From Bathymodiolus brooksi (taxonomy: Eukaryota > Mollusca > Bivalvia > Mytilida > Modiolidae), in assembly GCA_963680875.1 (NCBI GenBank), contig OY804589.1, positions 24,137,462-24,201,461 on the forward strand: a DNA stretch of 64,000 nt, given 5' to 3'. This document shows positions 21,644 to 32,898 of the stretch, in pieces. A program made the position numbers and the translations under genes. The notes under the pieces are model-generated. The model searched no databases and was not told the DNA's origin. It saw nothing but the letters and a program-made list of their open reading frames with translations. How positions within the stretch are numbered: position 1 is the stretch's first letter; each line of letters starts with the position of its first letter.

Positions 21644-21895
21644 CTACCATGTAGTCACAGATTTGACTTTAATGTCTACAATTTCCTGTAAACGAATTGC
21701 TGAAACAACTTTAGGTAATTTTTTAACACCAATGTAGCCAATAATTAAAAATAGATCGTCCACACATACTTTTACAAGAATGGCATTGGAATCTTTTGGA
21801 TTGTCCGGCTCCTGTTCTAATTGTATTGTGTCGAGATTTTTTGGGCCGAGATATATTGGGGACGACTTTTTTTTTAGGGCCGAATCTAGTCTCAT
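21644..21895 (-). CDS. HIRAN-like domain exon (partial)
   Basis: On the minus strand the frame reads IQLEQEPDNPKDSNAILVKV and, after about ten residues, IIGYIGVKKLPKVVSA. This matches the HIRAN pattern: a Leu-x-x-Glu-Pro-x-Asn-Pro-x-Asp-x-Asn-Ala-Ile core followed by a GYI segment. HIRAN is a DNA-end-binding fold best known from SWI/SNF-type helicases such as HLTF and also found alone in invertebrate proteins. The exon could end at ACATG|GTAGGTGAG, a good donor near 21648. No neighbouring exons were found on this strand, so it may be a solo remnant. The 5' limit is uncertain; the ATG at 21893-21895 need not be the true start. Confidence 0.45.
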   Translation of the reverse strand: MRLDSALKKKSSPIYLGPKNLDTIQLEQEPDNPKDSNAILVKVCVDDLFLIIGYIGVKKLPKVVSAIRLQEIVDIKVKSVTTW

Positions 21896-22059
21896 TCAAT
21901 CGAGCTGTCGTTCCTTTATTCGAGTTATCGTTCCTTACGAAATCTCAAAAGTTAACTCCCGCTTAGAAACACAAATTTGTAAAATGAGCATCTTGTTTTA
22001 TTTTATTACGTGGCATTTTGGTCCTGTAGCTGTGATACGGTTCGCAAATTAATGCACCA

Positions 22060-22275
22060 AGCTACACAAAAAGTAAACAAACATTGACACGGTAGAAAGG
22101 GGTGAGAAAAAGAGTCAAACACCGTAAAAGGTGCAAGATAGTAAAATCTGTGACACCCTCGGGTAAGATTTAAATCGTATTGGACTCGGACAAGCCTCGT
22201 CCGATACGATTTAAATCTTACCCTCGGATGTCACAGATTTTACTATCTTGCACCTCTCCCGGTGTTAGACCCCAT
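22060..22275. mobile_element. Hairpin-forming inverted repeat element
   Basis: The arm at about 22117-22182 (GGTGCAAGATAGTAAAATCT onward to GATTTAAATCGTATTGG) is matched in reverse complement by about 22199-22255 (CCGATACGATTTAAATCTTA to ATCTTGCACC), with a loop of about 15-20 bp. The left shoulder GTAAACAAACATTGACACGG recurs at 22489. Non-coding, MITE or foldback type. Confidence 0.75.
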
Positions 22276-22484
22276 ATATCTTACACAGGTTGCTGGGTAA
22301 GACAAGGTACACATGCTTTTTCCCGCAAATTTGTTTACCATTATCGATATACATCCGTGTCTTTGCAGTATTTTTAATGTATTTCATAATAAAATACAGT
22401 GATAACTCCTAATATAAAAGTTATTTGACGTTGGTCAAAAGTGAGGTAATTTGTTTTTATTTCCGTTAGTTACTATATTTTCTC

Positions 22485-22612
22485 AAAGTAAACAAACATT
22501 GACACGATAGAAAGGGGTGAGACAAAAAGCCAAACACCACGAAAGGTGCAAGATTGTTAAATCTGAGACACCCTCGCCCAATACGATTTAAAACTTGCCC
22601 TCGGGTGTCTTA
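22485..22612. mobile_element. Second, degraded copy of the 22060 hairpin element
   Basis: It repeats GTAAACAAACATTGACACGA, TAGAAAGGGGTGAGA, then AAAGGTGCAAGATTGTTAAA, then CAATACGATTTAAAACTTGC. The second arm is shortened, so the hairpin is incomplete. It lies about 420 bp from the first copy in direct orientation. Confidence 0.7.
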
Positions 22613-22782
22613 TTTATATACTACTCAAAAGTATCCTGGTATCATGATTCTAACTGGAGCGAAAGGCACAGACCAGTAAGAAACATGTTACTGTATAACG
22701 ATGACGTGACAGAAGACACTCTTGCAAACAATGTAAAATGACCTACAGTGCTGCTTGTTTCAGCACTGTTTTTTTAAATTCA

Positions 22783-23025
22783 ACACGACGGGTGGCACTA
22801 GTGGAGCAGGAACTGCTTACCCTTCCGGAGCACCTGAATTCTCCCCCGGTTGCTAGAGGGGTTCATGTTACTCGATCTTTAGTTTAATATGTATGTTTTG
22901 TAGATGGCTGTTTGTCATTTTGTCCTTTTTCTTTTGGACATTGCGTTGTCTATTCCTCTTCGATTTACGGATTCTGATTATCCCTTTGGTATCGTCAAAC
23001 TCTTCTTTAAAATTTGTAAGTTTAA
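22783..23025 (+). repeat. Family A interspersed repeat (best uninterrupted copy)
   Basis: Runs from CAACACGACGGGTGGCACTA through GAACTGCTTACCCTTCCGGA, the core GGGGTTCATGTTACTCGATC|TTTAGT, TTTGTCATTTTGTCC, TTGCGTTGTCTATTCC, to TATCCCTTTGGTATCGTCAA. It serves as the reference for recognising the flanks of the 26-bp minisatellites. Confidence 0.8.
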
Positions 23026-23189
23026 AATAATATAGCGGTTGTCTGTATAAAAACTAACGATTCTGGCTGTGAAACCAGTGTGAAATGTTCGATAGAGGGT
23101 CTATCCGTTTGTGAAATGATGGTCTTATGGCTAGAACAAATGAAGTGAGCGTGGACGTCCCATAGTAGAGCCGACTTTAATCTGATAAA

Positions 23190-24312
23190 GCGATTGTGGC
23201 TGTATTTTTGGTTAATCAGATTGTCACGTTATAAATTTGATGTAGCGGTCTTGTGGTTAAGCCGATTGTCATCTGATAAAGCGATTGTGGCGGTCTTGTG
23301 GTTAAGGCGTTTGTCATCTAATAAAGTGGGTACGGCGGTCTTGTCGTTAAGTTGATTGTCATCTAATAAAGTTGGTATGGCGGTCTTGTGGTTAAGCCAA
23401 TTGCCATCTGATAAAGCAGATGTGGTGGTCTCGTTGTTAAACCTATTGTGATTACATAAAGAAGGTGTGGTGGTTTCGTGGTTAACCATATTGTCAGAAC
23501 ATACAGCGGGTGTGGTGGTCTTGTGGATAAACCTATTGTTAATACATACAGCGGGTGTGGTGGTCTCGTGGATAATCTATTGTCATTACATAGAGAAGGT
23601 GCGGTGGTTTCGTGGTTGAACCTAATGTCATAACATACAGCGGGTGTGGTGTTGTCGTTGTTGAACCTAATGTCATTACATAAAGAAGGTGCGGTGGTTT
23701 CGTGGTTAAGCATATTGTCAGTAAATACAGCGGGAGTGGTGGTCTCGTGGATAATCTATTGTCATTACATAAAGAAGGTGCGGTGGTTTCGTGGTTGAAC
23801 ATATTGTCAGTACATACAGCCGGTCTGGTGGTCTCGTGGATAATCTATTGTCATTACATAAAGAAGGTGTGGTGGTTTCGTGGTTGAACATATTGTCAGT
23901 ACATAAAGCGGGTGTGAATGTCTCGTTGATAAATGTATTGTCATTACATACAGCGGATGTGGTGGTCTCGTGAATACAATTATTGTCATTGCATAAATAG
24001 GATTTGGTATTCTCGTGGTTAGCATATTGTCATTATATAAAGCGGTTGTGGTGGTCTCGAGGTTACACCTATTGTAATTACATAAAGCGGGTGTTGTGGT
24101 CTAGAGGTTACACCTATTGTAATTACATAAAACGGGTGTTGTGGTCTCGAGGTTACACCTATTGTAATTACATAAAACGGGTGTTGTGGTCTCGAGGTTA
24201 CACCTATTGTGATTACATAAAACGAGTGTTGTGGTCTCGAGGTTACACCTATTGTGATTACATAAAATGGGTGTTGTGGTCTCGAGATTAAGCTTATTGT
24301 CATAACATAAAG
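23190..24312 (+). repeat. 45-bp minisatellite (about 25 units)
   Basis: Units contain GGTGGTCTCGTGGTTAAACC and then TATTGTCATTACATAAAG. They are diverged from 23190 to 24030 and nearly identical from about 24045 to 24290, period 45 bp. Because 45 is a multiple of 3, ORFs run through the array on both strands with a 15-residue period (WSRGYTYC.. and GVTSRPQH..); these are not taken as genes. TGGTCTCGTGGTTA resembles an RNA polymerase III A box. A 24-bp part of the late unit is found inverted in the SINE at 25012. Confidence 0.92.
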
Positions 24313-24414
24313 ATGGTGTGGAACTAATAATATAGACTTACATATGGCATATACTCAGACGTAATTATATTAATGTAAAGACCAATATGTTTTAACATTT
24401 GAATGCTCTTTTAA

Positions 24415-24630
24415 GGTTACCTGGTCAACGGTCATTCATGCTTTTGTCATCACTTGGCGTCCGTCGTCATCCGTCCGTCGTTTGTCGTGAACTTTCACAT
24501 TTAAATCTTCTCCTCTAATACTACTGAACCAAATTAAGCCAACCTTGGCAGGGATGATCTTGGATATACCCCTTTCAAAATTGTGTTGTTTCTCATCTCA
24601 CAGTTGCAGAAGGGTAATTAGCAACAAGGT
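24415..24630 (+). repeat. Family B interspersed repeat fragment
   Basis: Contains CACTTGGCGTCCGTCGTCAT, TCTTCTCCTCTAATACTACT, GAACCAAATTAAGCCAACCT and CCCTTTCAAAATTGTGTTGT. The same phrases recur at 38430-38590 and, as three tandem units, at 46655-47080. It is a mollusc-type dispersed repeat without ORF. Confidence 0.65.
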
Positions 24631-25010
24631 TAACGCCCATGGTGTCATAATTTCGTGCAAATGGGGTGCTTAGTGCAGTTAAATTGTTTATTTGATAAAG
24701 CTAGAATATTATACTGAGAGGAAACTGGACAAATATGGAGTCACCGGATATACATTACAACACCAGTGGAACAGATAAAACAACCAGGCGCTTTAGTATA
24801 GTTGTGACTTTCTCCACCACGAAAACTGTCGATCATGGTAAAACTGTATAGCACACGATAATCACAAACATTCGAAGTACCAGGCTTATCATGCATAGAA
24901 AGTAAAATGGTTGTATTACATTTCTGCAATTGTTTTTTTTTCTTTTCAGAAATAAATATGCAAAATTGAAAAGTTGTCTCCATTATATTCTACTGTACGC
25001 ATCAGTGATT
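24631..25010. other. No gene recognised
   Basis: AT-rich spacer between family B and SINE-2. The minus-strand ORF at 24741 has no domain signature. Confidence 0.4.
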
Positions 25011-25011
25011 T

Positions 25012-25350
25012 AATGGTGTAACCTCGAGACCACAACACGAGTGCTGTAGATCGTGGGTTCGATCCCCCATCTGGTCAACACAAAGACTATAAAATTGGGA
25101 TTTGTTGCATCTCCGCTAAGCACGCAGCATTAAGGAGAAAGAGCAATCAGGATAATGTGTCCGAGTGGAGCGACATGTCTATCTGTGGTCTGTTGTTTCA
25201 GTGAGCTAGCACTGTAAAAAATCCAACTAAACATGTTGGTCTAGTACAAAGCGGACCTCATCATCATCCCATAGAAAATTTACTTGTACTCGCCATGATC
25301 TAGCTGACAAATTGATGAGTTAGCGATAAACAACAATCACTCACTCATCC
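25012..25350 (+). mobile_element. tRNA-derived SINE (SINE-2)
   Basis: The head holds GATCGTGGGTTCGATCCCCC (B-box-like). The body reads AAAGACTATAAAATTG, GCTAAGCACGCAGCATTAAG, GATAATGTGTCCGAGTGGAG, TTTCAGTGAGCTAGCACT and GTTGGTCTAGTACAAAGCGG. The tail ends in ATCATCATC, then AACAACAATCACTCACTC. Two further copies are at 44465-44832 (-) and 62108-62395 (+). This copy's first 30 bp differ from the others and match the neighbouring 45-bp minisatellite in reverse complement. Confidence 0.85.
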
Positions 25351-26999
25351 TCTCCATGTTATATAGTATGAAAAGTTCATACTATGACTTTATTAGTGCA
25401 TAATGTTACACCAAAGGGGCGAAAGGCATAGATCTACAACACAGCATAATACAATACAAATACACAATAAACATTTAGGTTCAAAAAGAAAAGACAATAG
25501 TAAATAAACATCAATAATTCACCATAGACTAAACATATGATTTTAAATTAGCAAGTCCGAAAATAAAAACAAGCTCTGAAAGATTTACTTGTTCAAAATA
25601 TATAATAATACATGTATAAGCATATTATATAACAATAAATATACAATCAATGAATATATAGGAAAAACATATTCATAAAATTATAATGTTTGGTAAAAAA
25701 TCTGCCCTCTGAGCACTAGTTAATAGAAGAAGAAAAATAATCCAAAAGATTCAAATTCAAATTCTTCATAAATTAAATCAAGAAATATAATGGATTTAAG
25801 AATCCAGATTATAAATAAAATAATTGAACAGAGAATTTACATATCCAATGAAATCAAGGAAACAATTAAATGAGTACAATTCAAAGCATTAAAAAGATCA
25901 ATAAATTCACAGGAGTGTAAAATTTATCTCTATTTCTTGTCCTAGCTAATAAAGCAATTACATACACGGGATAATTACACTCAGCCTTGAGAACACTTTT
26001 TACGAGAAGAAGACAAATACTAAAGAGTTATCTATTCTTGTCAAATGGGATTTAAATTTGACTACCTGTCAACATATAAAATCTATAAATAACTCCTGAT
26101 ATCCACAATGGCAGTATGGGTTGTTTTTCGTTTCCACGTAATATTGTGAAAACTTATAATAATTGTAGGCTGAATTTCAGCGTTTTAAGGTAAGTGTTAG
26201 AAATGTAAGCAATTACCCAATAAAATATCGTTTGTTTTTGGAGAAAGTCAACTTTCGTTTTCTATTGAGTATTGAGTTAATATGATCAATTTTAGTTTAC
26301 TAGTAATTTAATATTTTAAATTTTATGTTGAATTATTGTTTATTAAATAAAAAAATGTTAACATGAACAATTTTTTAAAATAAGGCAGAACGGTTCTGAC
26401 ACATTTTGTTTTCAAATCGTCCTTCGAAAAATCAGGCCTGAAAAAGGGGGGGGGGGGGGTCATGTGGTTGACCTCTGACAATCATTAATAGTAAATACAA
26501 GTTTATATAATTCTTCCATGAATTCCTGATTTACTTGGAAAATAATATTGGACGCAGTGAATTATACAAATATATTGTTTGGGCGAAATAACTTAAATTT
26601 TTGTCATTAAACTACAAGAGTACAATAGAGTTCAACAAGGAGAAAAGTTAATGATCATCGACCCGTTTGAAATTGCATTTTTCGACGAAGTCGTATACGA
26701 TCGCTTTTGACCTACTTTTGTTATGGATGCTGTTGCCTAGCAATTTTAAAGATGAAAATATTTTCTAACTTTTTGATTGGAGAATAATACAAATTTGGTA
26801 AGAATTCGGAGAACGGAGTTAAAATACGTGCAGTGATTTTCCAACTGTGTTTTTTGGGCTGAATATCGGCCTCAATGACAATGTGAAAAAAAAAATTCAC
26901 CAATTTAATGGGGGAAAATTCCCAATAGCATGGTGATAAAATTCTTCGTAAAAACTGGTTAATAAAAGCTTTTTCAAATGAAATTAAAAGTCGAACATT
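25351..26999. other. No gene recognised; AT-rich with poly-G tract
   Basis: It opens with a small hairpin (ATAGTATGA..TCATACTAT, about 25360-25382). The rest is very AT-rich, with a G-run of about 13 at 26447-26459. GGGGCGAAAGGCATAGA at 25418 resembles GGAGCGAAAGGCACAGA at 22657, probably a shared repeat fragment. No coding exon was found. Confidence 0.45.
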
Positions 27000-28433
27000 T
27001 TCACGCTTATGCCACTTAAGTTAAGATTTTCCTAAGGAAACACTTAAGTTAAGGAAACTCCGCCCATTTTACTTAAGTGGTATTCATAAAGCTTCTTATC
27101 TTAAGTATTTCATAAGAATAACCTTAAGTTAAGGAAACTCCGCCCATCATACTTAAGTGGTATTCATAAACGTCCTTAAACTAAGAAAACACTTAAGATG
27201 TCCCTTAACTTTAAGGTAGATGGGTAGGTTCCTTAAGTTTTCCTGAATTGCTATTTATATTGATTGTGAGTTATGAAAGGGATATTGTATGAATAAAAAG
27301 ATAACAACAAACCATATTAGCAATATTTCATAGGCATTCGAGTTTATCATCAAATCCATATCATATCTTACATGTACATAAAATTCACCATCAAGGTCAT
27401 TTTCCGGATGAGTAAATATTTTTACAACCGTACCATTTGATGGCACGTGCATTGCGGGTATATGAAATAGGTATAATTAAAGCTTACTAGTATTGCATTA
27501 TTACCAATACAAACATGTTCCATGTCGGACATTTTCGGTTGTTTCATGCTGGGAGAAGAGCTTTACGTAGAGAGCGAGTATTCAGAGACCGTACAAAACC
27601 TCTTGATATCTACGATGACTTCGAGTTAATAGACAAATACAGATTTGACCGACAGTCTATTATGATGATATGTGATATGTTACAGGATGACTTAGAAAGC
27701 AGTACATTTAGGAATCGAGCCTTGACACCAAATATTAAAGTGTTCGTGGCGTTGAGATTTTACGCGAGTGGATCATTTCAGAGGGTGATAGCAGACACAT
27801 TTGGATTATCGCAACCATCTGTCTCGCGTGCAATTAGCGATGTATCTACAGCACTGGTAAAAAGGGCTGGAAATTACATTTCCGAAAGAACCTAAACTTT
27901 CTGAAATTAAGGGGAATTTTTATTCAGTTGCCAACTTTCCAGGAGTAATTGGACTGATAGATGGAACCCATATCAGAATCCAGGCGCCATCAGACCATGA
28001 AGACCAGTATGTCATATATGTCATAGACATGTCTAGTAGTTAAAGGTTTTGATACGACTTCAGTTTTATTTATACATTGTACATTGTATATGTATGTATG
28101 TATTGAATTAGTCAAGCAATGCATGTGAAAATAGTGTAAGCGGGAATTGAAATACAATACAAAATATTTATTGACAATGAAATCAATCATCAATGTACAA
28201 TAATAGCTTAAGAACTGTGTGCCCCCTTTTCATTCATATATTTACATTTACTTAATGGTAAAATACGAGAAGTTCCGTAGTTTCAAATACTTAAGTATTC
28301 CTTAGTTAAGGAACCACTTAAGATATTTTATGAATGCCACTTAAGTATCTTCCTTGACTAAGGAAATCATTAGGAAAATCTTAGTCTAAGGAACACTTAA
28401 GTTAAGAAATTTTATGAATACGGGCCCTGGTTT
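27000..28433 (+). mobile_element. Harbinger-like (PIF/Harbinger) DNA transposon, decayed
   Basis: Both ends are rich in CTTAAGT words. The left part has TTAAGATTTTCCTAAGGAAA and two AAACTCCGCCCAT..ACTTAAGTGGTATTCATAA blocks. The right end has GAAAATCTTAGTCTAAGGAA and finishes ATACGGGCCCTGG. Reverse-complemented, that end starts GGGCCCGTATTCATAAAA, typical of mollusc Harbinger TIRs. The left outermost GGGCCC is missing or diverged. It contains the HARBI1-like remnant at 27515-28012. Confidence 0.65.
27515..28012 (+). pseudogene. HARBI1-like Harbinger transposase, truncated and frameshifted
   Basis: The first 126 residues include the N-terminal helical region and a helix-turn-helix-like stretch (FGLSQPSVSRAISDV), typical of HARBI1 and Harbinger DDE nucleases. 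The frame shifts near 27884: one frame ends at the stop just before 27896. The next frame continues with FYSVANFPGVIGLIDGTHIR, where the Asp of IDGTH is the first catalytic acidic residue. Similarity ends about ten codons later, so the other two catalytic residues are absent. It cannot encode an active enzyme. Confidence 0.75.
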
Positions 28434-29640
28434 CTATTTGTTTTGATTAACCAAGCGAAATACTACGCACAAGATACCGGGTCGCTTGATTTGTTTACCG
28501 GACTGCGATAAAACGTCCGAAAAACGAAAGCGGATATCTGTAGTATTTGGAATAAATGTTTATTTAAATAAATTTAACATAAAATTTTAATAAAAAATAG
28601 TAAATATGTCATGTGATTTACTTTGCTTGATATTTTGTCAATTCATTGGAAATTAAAAACGGAAAACAGTTGATGAAGCGGAATACGCGAATTATTGGTT
28701 TATAGTTAAAAATAGAAATGTCACGATGCTGCATAATTCTAAATAATTTGCTAAGAAATTAACCAATAATGATGGAAGCAAGTACAAGTAACTTGAATCC
28801 TTTGGATTAAAAAAGTGTTTACTTCCCCCAGGAGAAAAATGAAGTTGATAACGTTAATAAAGCTAGTGAAACTGTTTGTGCTTTGAATAAGTGTACCATC
28901 CTGTTATCGGTTTTCGTGCTATTATCGATTTTCAGATATAGCGATTAACAGTGTTAACCCTCCATTCATATGACGATTGTAATTTTCAAAGAATGGCTAG
29001 TTAAATATTTCTTTGTGCATAAGATTGTTTGTAAAGCCATTCTTGTATTTTAATATACTCTCGATTACCTGGCAACTTTTGTTGTCAGTAAAATGGCGTC
29101 ATCTGTTTCCGTGGCAAATAAAAACAAGGCCGATATACGGGATGGAAACGAATATAAAATCTGGAAATGGCTGGTTTTAAAATTTCATGGTTCTGGCCAT
29201 CTACCAAATCATACTACATCTAAATAAAATAACAGAATGTTTGAAAATGACCACTTTTAAAATTGTGTTTATTTTTGATGGGTTTTTTTAGTGCTGAAAC
29301 CACAATGCACTGCAAAGTGACATGTATTTTATATAAGAAACAGGCACATTTCAGTCGGCTCTTTTGTTTACAAATACGATAAGTGACCCCATGATAGTTA
29401 CATGACAGGAAGAGCAGGTGTCTGAGAGGCAGACGACATAGTTCAATTTTATATAGCCCTTCTGTATTTTTTTTCAGCTACTTTATAAATGAAGTACATT
29501 TTTGGCATTACAAAAAGTATGGTTCAGTAGGTAGGTTCACTGTTTTAGGTATTTACGTCTTTAAAAGTAAACTTTATCATTTTTTACAGATGTCAGCTTT
29601 CGTATTGTTTATGGTCCATAAATAGAAACCGGAAGACACG
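28434..29640. other. No gene recognised
   Basis: AT-rich sequence between the Harbinger right end and the Penelope-like 3' end. No ORF, SINE or minisatellite was found. Confidence 0.45.
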
Positions 29641-29644
29641 TCAA

Positions 29645-30290
29645 AAATAATGCGTGCGCTGTGGAAATCAAAATAAAATGGATACCACGAAAACACATAA
29701 CGTGACGATAATAATAAAATTACCGAACTCTGAACAATCTTACAAAGGGAAAGTCAAAACTCATAATTATATAAACAGACAAAATCAGTCAACAACCGGA
29801 AAACTGTGAAAACCGTAATGATCCTGACTTGGTACAGGCATTTCTAAAGAAATGGTGGGTTGAATCAGATTTTAAGGCGCCAAACCTCCCGCTCTCATTA
29901 CGGTTCAAAGGTTCCGGCTGTCACTGTAACAGTATTTAAATACAGGAACAAAATAGGTAAAATAGTTGTCAAAGCAGTACCATATTCGGTGACGTAAATG
30001 TCAAAAATATTTTTACGTCACACATTGACAAAAAAAATTATCCTTGACATTTTTGACTTCTTTTATCTTTATACATTTTCACTATATGAAAATGCATCGC
30101 TTATAATTTTTTCTGCAGAGTCGGAATATATTTCGACAAGATCTTGGTATCGGAATATAAACTTTTTAAGAGATCGAATAAGGCGAATCTTTTTATAGCC
30201 CTGGTCCAGAAGCCTGTTTCTCAGATGAAGATGACGTTTCAGGAAATCAGAATAATTGCTACTGGCCCTTGCATAGCGAGTCCGACCCAC
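29645..30290 (-). mobile_element. Penelope-like element, 3' end
   Basis: The minus strand codes from 30290 to 30069 for RYARASSNYSDFLKRHLHLR and a following LDQGYKKIRLIRSLKKF segment, which I recognise as the C-terminal region of Penelope-like reverse transcriptase proteins of bivalves. The ORF ends with a stop and is followed by untranslated sequence that includes GCCTGTACCAAGTCAGGATC, a phrase I associate with the very abundant 3' end of such elements in mussels. The RT core is absent, as expected from 5' truncation. Confidence 0.6.
30069..30290 (-). pseudogene. Penelope-like RT protein, C-terminal fragment
   Basis: 73 codons, basic and helical, with FIFRYQDLVEIYSDSAEKI before the end. Upstream of 30290 the similarity is lost, so the fragment begins at a truncation and the ATG at 30288 is fortuitous. 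A separate RT-core fragment, from another insertion, lies at 43975-44225. Confidence 0.55.
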
Positions 30291-31553
30291 AACCGTACCG
30301 GTGATGTCGTCTATCTAATCCCATTAAAAAAACCTATTCCAGGTATTCCTATAGATGTTGTTGCAGTTAATTATGCTGTTTTTGCAATTAGTATCTTTAT
30401 TAATTATTACCTGTGATGTACCTGTATTTTATGTCAAATATTGCAGAAAAAGGGAAAATATTTGAGTGAAGTAAGTGTTATTAATAAAAATTAGAAATTG
30501 GAATGAAACATTTTTTTTCATATGGAGTAAAATCAAGTATGACATAAATAATAAAATATCTTTTGAAAAATATTTGTACCTTTGAAAAAAAAGCATGAAT
30601 CATAAGAATTTCATTACAATATGAATAGTAACAAACATTTATAGCAGTGTCTGAAATGAGGGCCAGCCTTTGGCTGGTCCGAAAAAAATTTTTTGGGCCA
30701 GTAAAAAATTAGAGTTACTGGTCCAAATGGCATAATGGTGGCCCAAACATTTTGTGACATTTTATTTATGAAAAAAAGACATCATATATCAATATATAAA
30801 CAGTTTTCAGATTAATTGTTTTTTTTTATCAATAACATTAACATTCATTCTTTCACTAGTCTCACGAGGGTTGGGGTGGGGTGCTCTTCAAGGTAATTTT
30901 GGTAGGTACAGGTGTGCAGCTGAAATTGCGAAAACACCCCAATGCATATATTGCTATCAAATGAAACCTGAATTTACTTGTTATAACCTTTTTGACAACC
31001 TTTACGCCATTGGCTAGGGTGGTCTTACGAAACGATGCTAGTCCATCGGATGGGGACAATAAAAGGCTGGTTTGTGTAAGGGGAGATCAATGCCATGATC
31101 ACATTAAAGACATCCGGAAAAGAGTAGACTAATGCCACTACAAGGACCGCTCTTGCACTCCCCAGAGTGAAGAGTGACATCACTTGTTTCAATTCACTAT
31201 GAAGAAGTGATTTTAAAGTAAAATAACTTCTCAGTTCGGGGTAATGTTAGTTGGTTAGGGTTAGGAACAAACAATAAATCACTTAAGATGGCGGCAGGTG
31301 TAAACAGGTAGATAGAAGGGTCCGATTTTTTTCTCTGAAAAGTCATATTGTGAGATGATATACGATACCAATTTTATTTGAAGAATTGTGGAAAAGTTTC
31401 TCTGAAAGTATGTGTGACTTTATATCTTCTTTAAATTGATATTAAGAAAGAGATATTTCAATAGTAAAATTTTCTTTATTGTCGTCGATACCGAGTTGAG
31501 ATCTACTCACCATTGTAAACAAACTTGTGTGTACAACTGTTATATATTTTAAA

Positions 31554-32446
31554 ATGGCTACGCCGTCAAATGTAAACAAAACAATAAATGATGAAAAGAT
31601 TACTCCTGATGCAAAACGAGTAAAATTGTTTTCTGGACCCGATGGTGAAAAAATGGATTCGATAACGAATCACAGCAGCCACAACCCGAAAGTCTTGATA
31701 CCCAGTCTTTAATTCTCTGTAGTAGTGACGGTCAGTCATTCGATTTAACAACTGTCATAAAAAATGCTATTTTAAATCCTGAATTTTTTAGCATGATGTC
31801 AACGTTACTGACAAAATCTATAGAAAGTTCAATAAAAACTGCTATATCCGAGGCCACTGTGGGTCTTCACAAAAAAATCGAAACACAAGAGAAAGAAATT
31901 TCCGATTTGAAAGCTGAAAGCAGTCGGATAAAAATTGAAAACAGACGATTAAATGATAATGTCTTTGATCTCATGGTGGATATTGAGGAGCTAGAGCAAT
32001 ATGGTCGACGAAATTCTCTTCGATTTCATAATGTACCGATTACCAAAGAGGAACTGAATAAAACTGATGATAAGATAGTTGATATTTGTAAACAACACCT
32101 AAAGATAGACATAACCCCAGATGATATCAACAGGTCTCATATAATCGGTAAAATCCACCATGAAGGTTCTTGCCAGCTTATTTGTCGCTTCCGTAACTGG
32201 AAGATAAAGAATCAAATTGTTAAACAAAAGAAACAGCTGAAATCGAACGCTAACAAAATTTATATCACCGAAGATCTAACAAGGTACAGACAACAACTTG
32301 TATCCAAAATACAAATAGCGCGAAAGGAGAGAAGAATAGATTCCTTCTGGACAAATGATGGGCGAATTTTTCTTAAGAAAACTTCAAACTCACCAAAAGT
32401 AATGATAAAATGCGTCGAAGATATTTACTCTACAATAAACAATTAA
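31554..32446 (+). pseudogene. LINE ORF1 (nucleic-acid-binding), one frameshift
   Basis: The start context is AAAATGGCT at 31554 (MATPSNVNKTINDEKITPDA). That frame ends at 31712, while the frame of the main part is open from about 31670 with QPQPESLDTQSLI, so an indel lies near 31660-31690. The main part has a heptad-like region (KKIETQEKEISDLKAE), then LEQYGRRNSLRFHNVP, the start of an RRM-like fold common to ORF1 proteins of animal LINEs. It ends in a basic C-terminus (YITEDLTRYRQQL..RKERRI). Its expected role is RNA binding and chaperoning of the element transcript. Confidence 0.7.
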
Positions 32447-32898
32447 ATATATACCACAGTCTTTAATCTATTACAAGTCTATCTTTTAATTACACAATGG
32501 AATGAACTGTTTTCCAAAATAAAAATAAAAATGTTTTGTATTTAAAGAATATGATACTTTTTATACATATTGTATCATTATTTATTTATTTATTTTTGGT
32601 GTTCGTTTGAAATAAATATTGATTATAGCCCAATATTTGTATAATGATAATAAAAAAAAAAAGATATTTTTTGTTTCAGAAAAAAAAATGACCTTTAACC
32701 CAAAAATAATGCAACTTTTGTTTAAATTATTCATTGTCTATTTGTTGTACAGTATTCATTTATCCAAATCTGTATGGTTTTTTTTATTCACATTTACTTT
32801 TTTGTTGAGATTTTGTTTCGGTGGTTTATGTGTATACAGTATTTAACCTTTGTTTGTCCGATAGCACGAGCGTGTATTCAATTATTGATTGATCGAGA
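32447..32898 (+). other. LINE inter-ORF spacer
   Basis: A/T-rich non-coding spacer with TTTATTTATT and poly-A runs. The 75-codon ORF at 32619 is low-complexity. The spacer continues after the foldback element to 33321. Confidence 0.5.

Noticed and set aside
23229..24303. ORFs on both strands with 15-residue repeats, looking like a repetitive protein
   Set aside because: Unit length 45 bp keeps any frame open; both strands are open, there is no start or splice context, and units vary in frame-breaking ways in the left half.
25012..25070. tRNA gene suggested by the GGTTCGATCC box
   Set aside because: It is the head of a SINE: there is no complete cloverleaf and the SINE body continues downstream. 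The same applies to SINE-1 heads.
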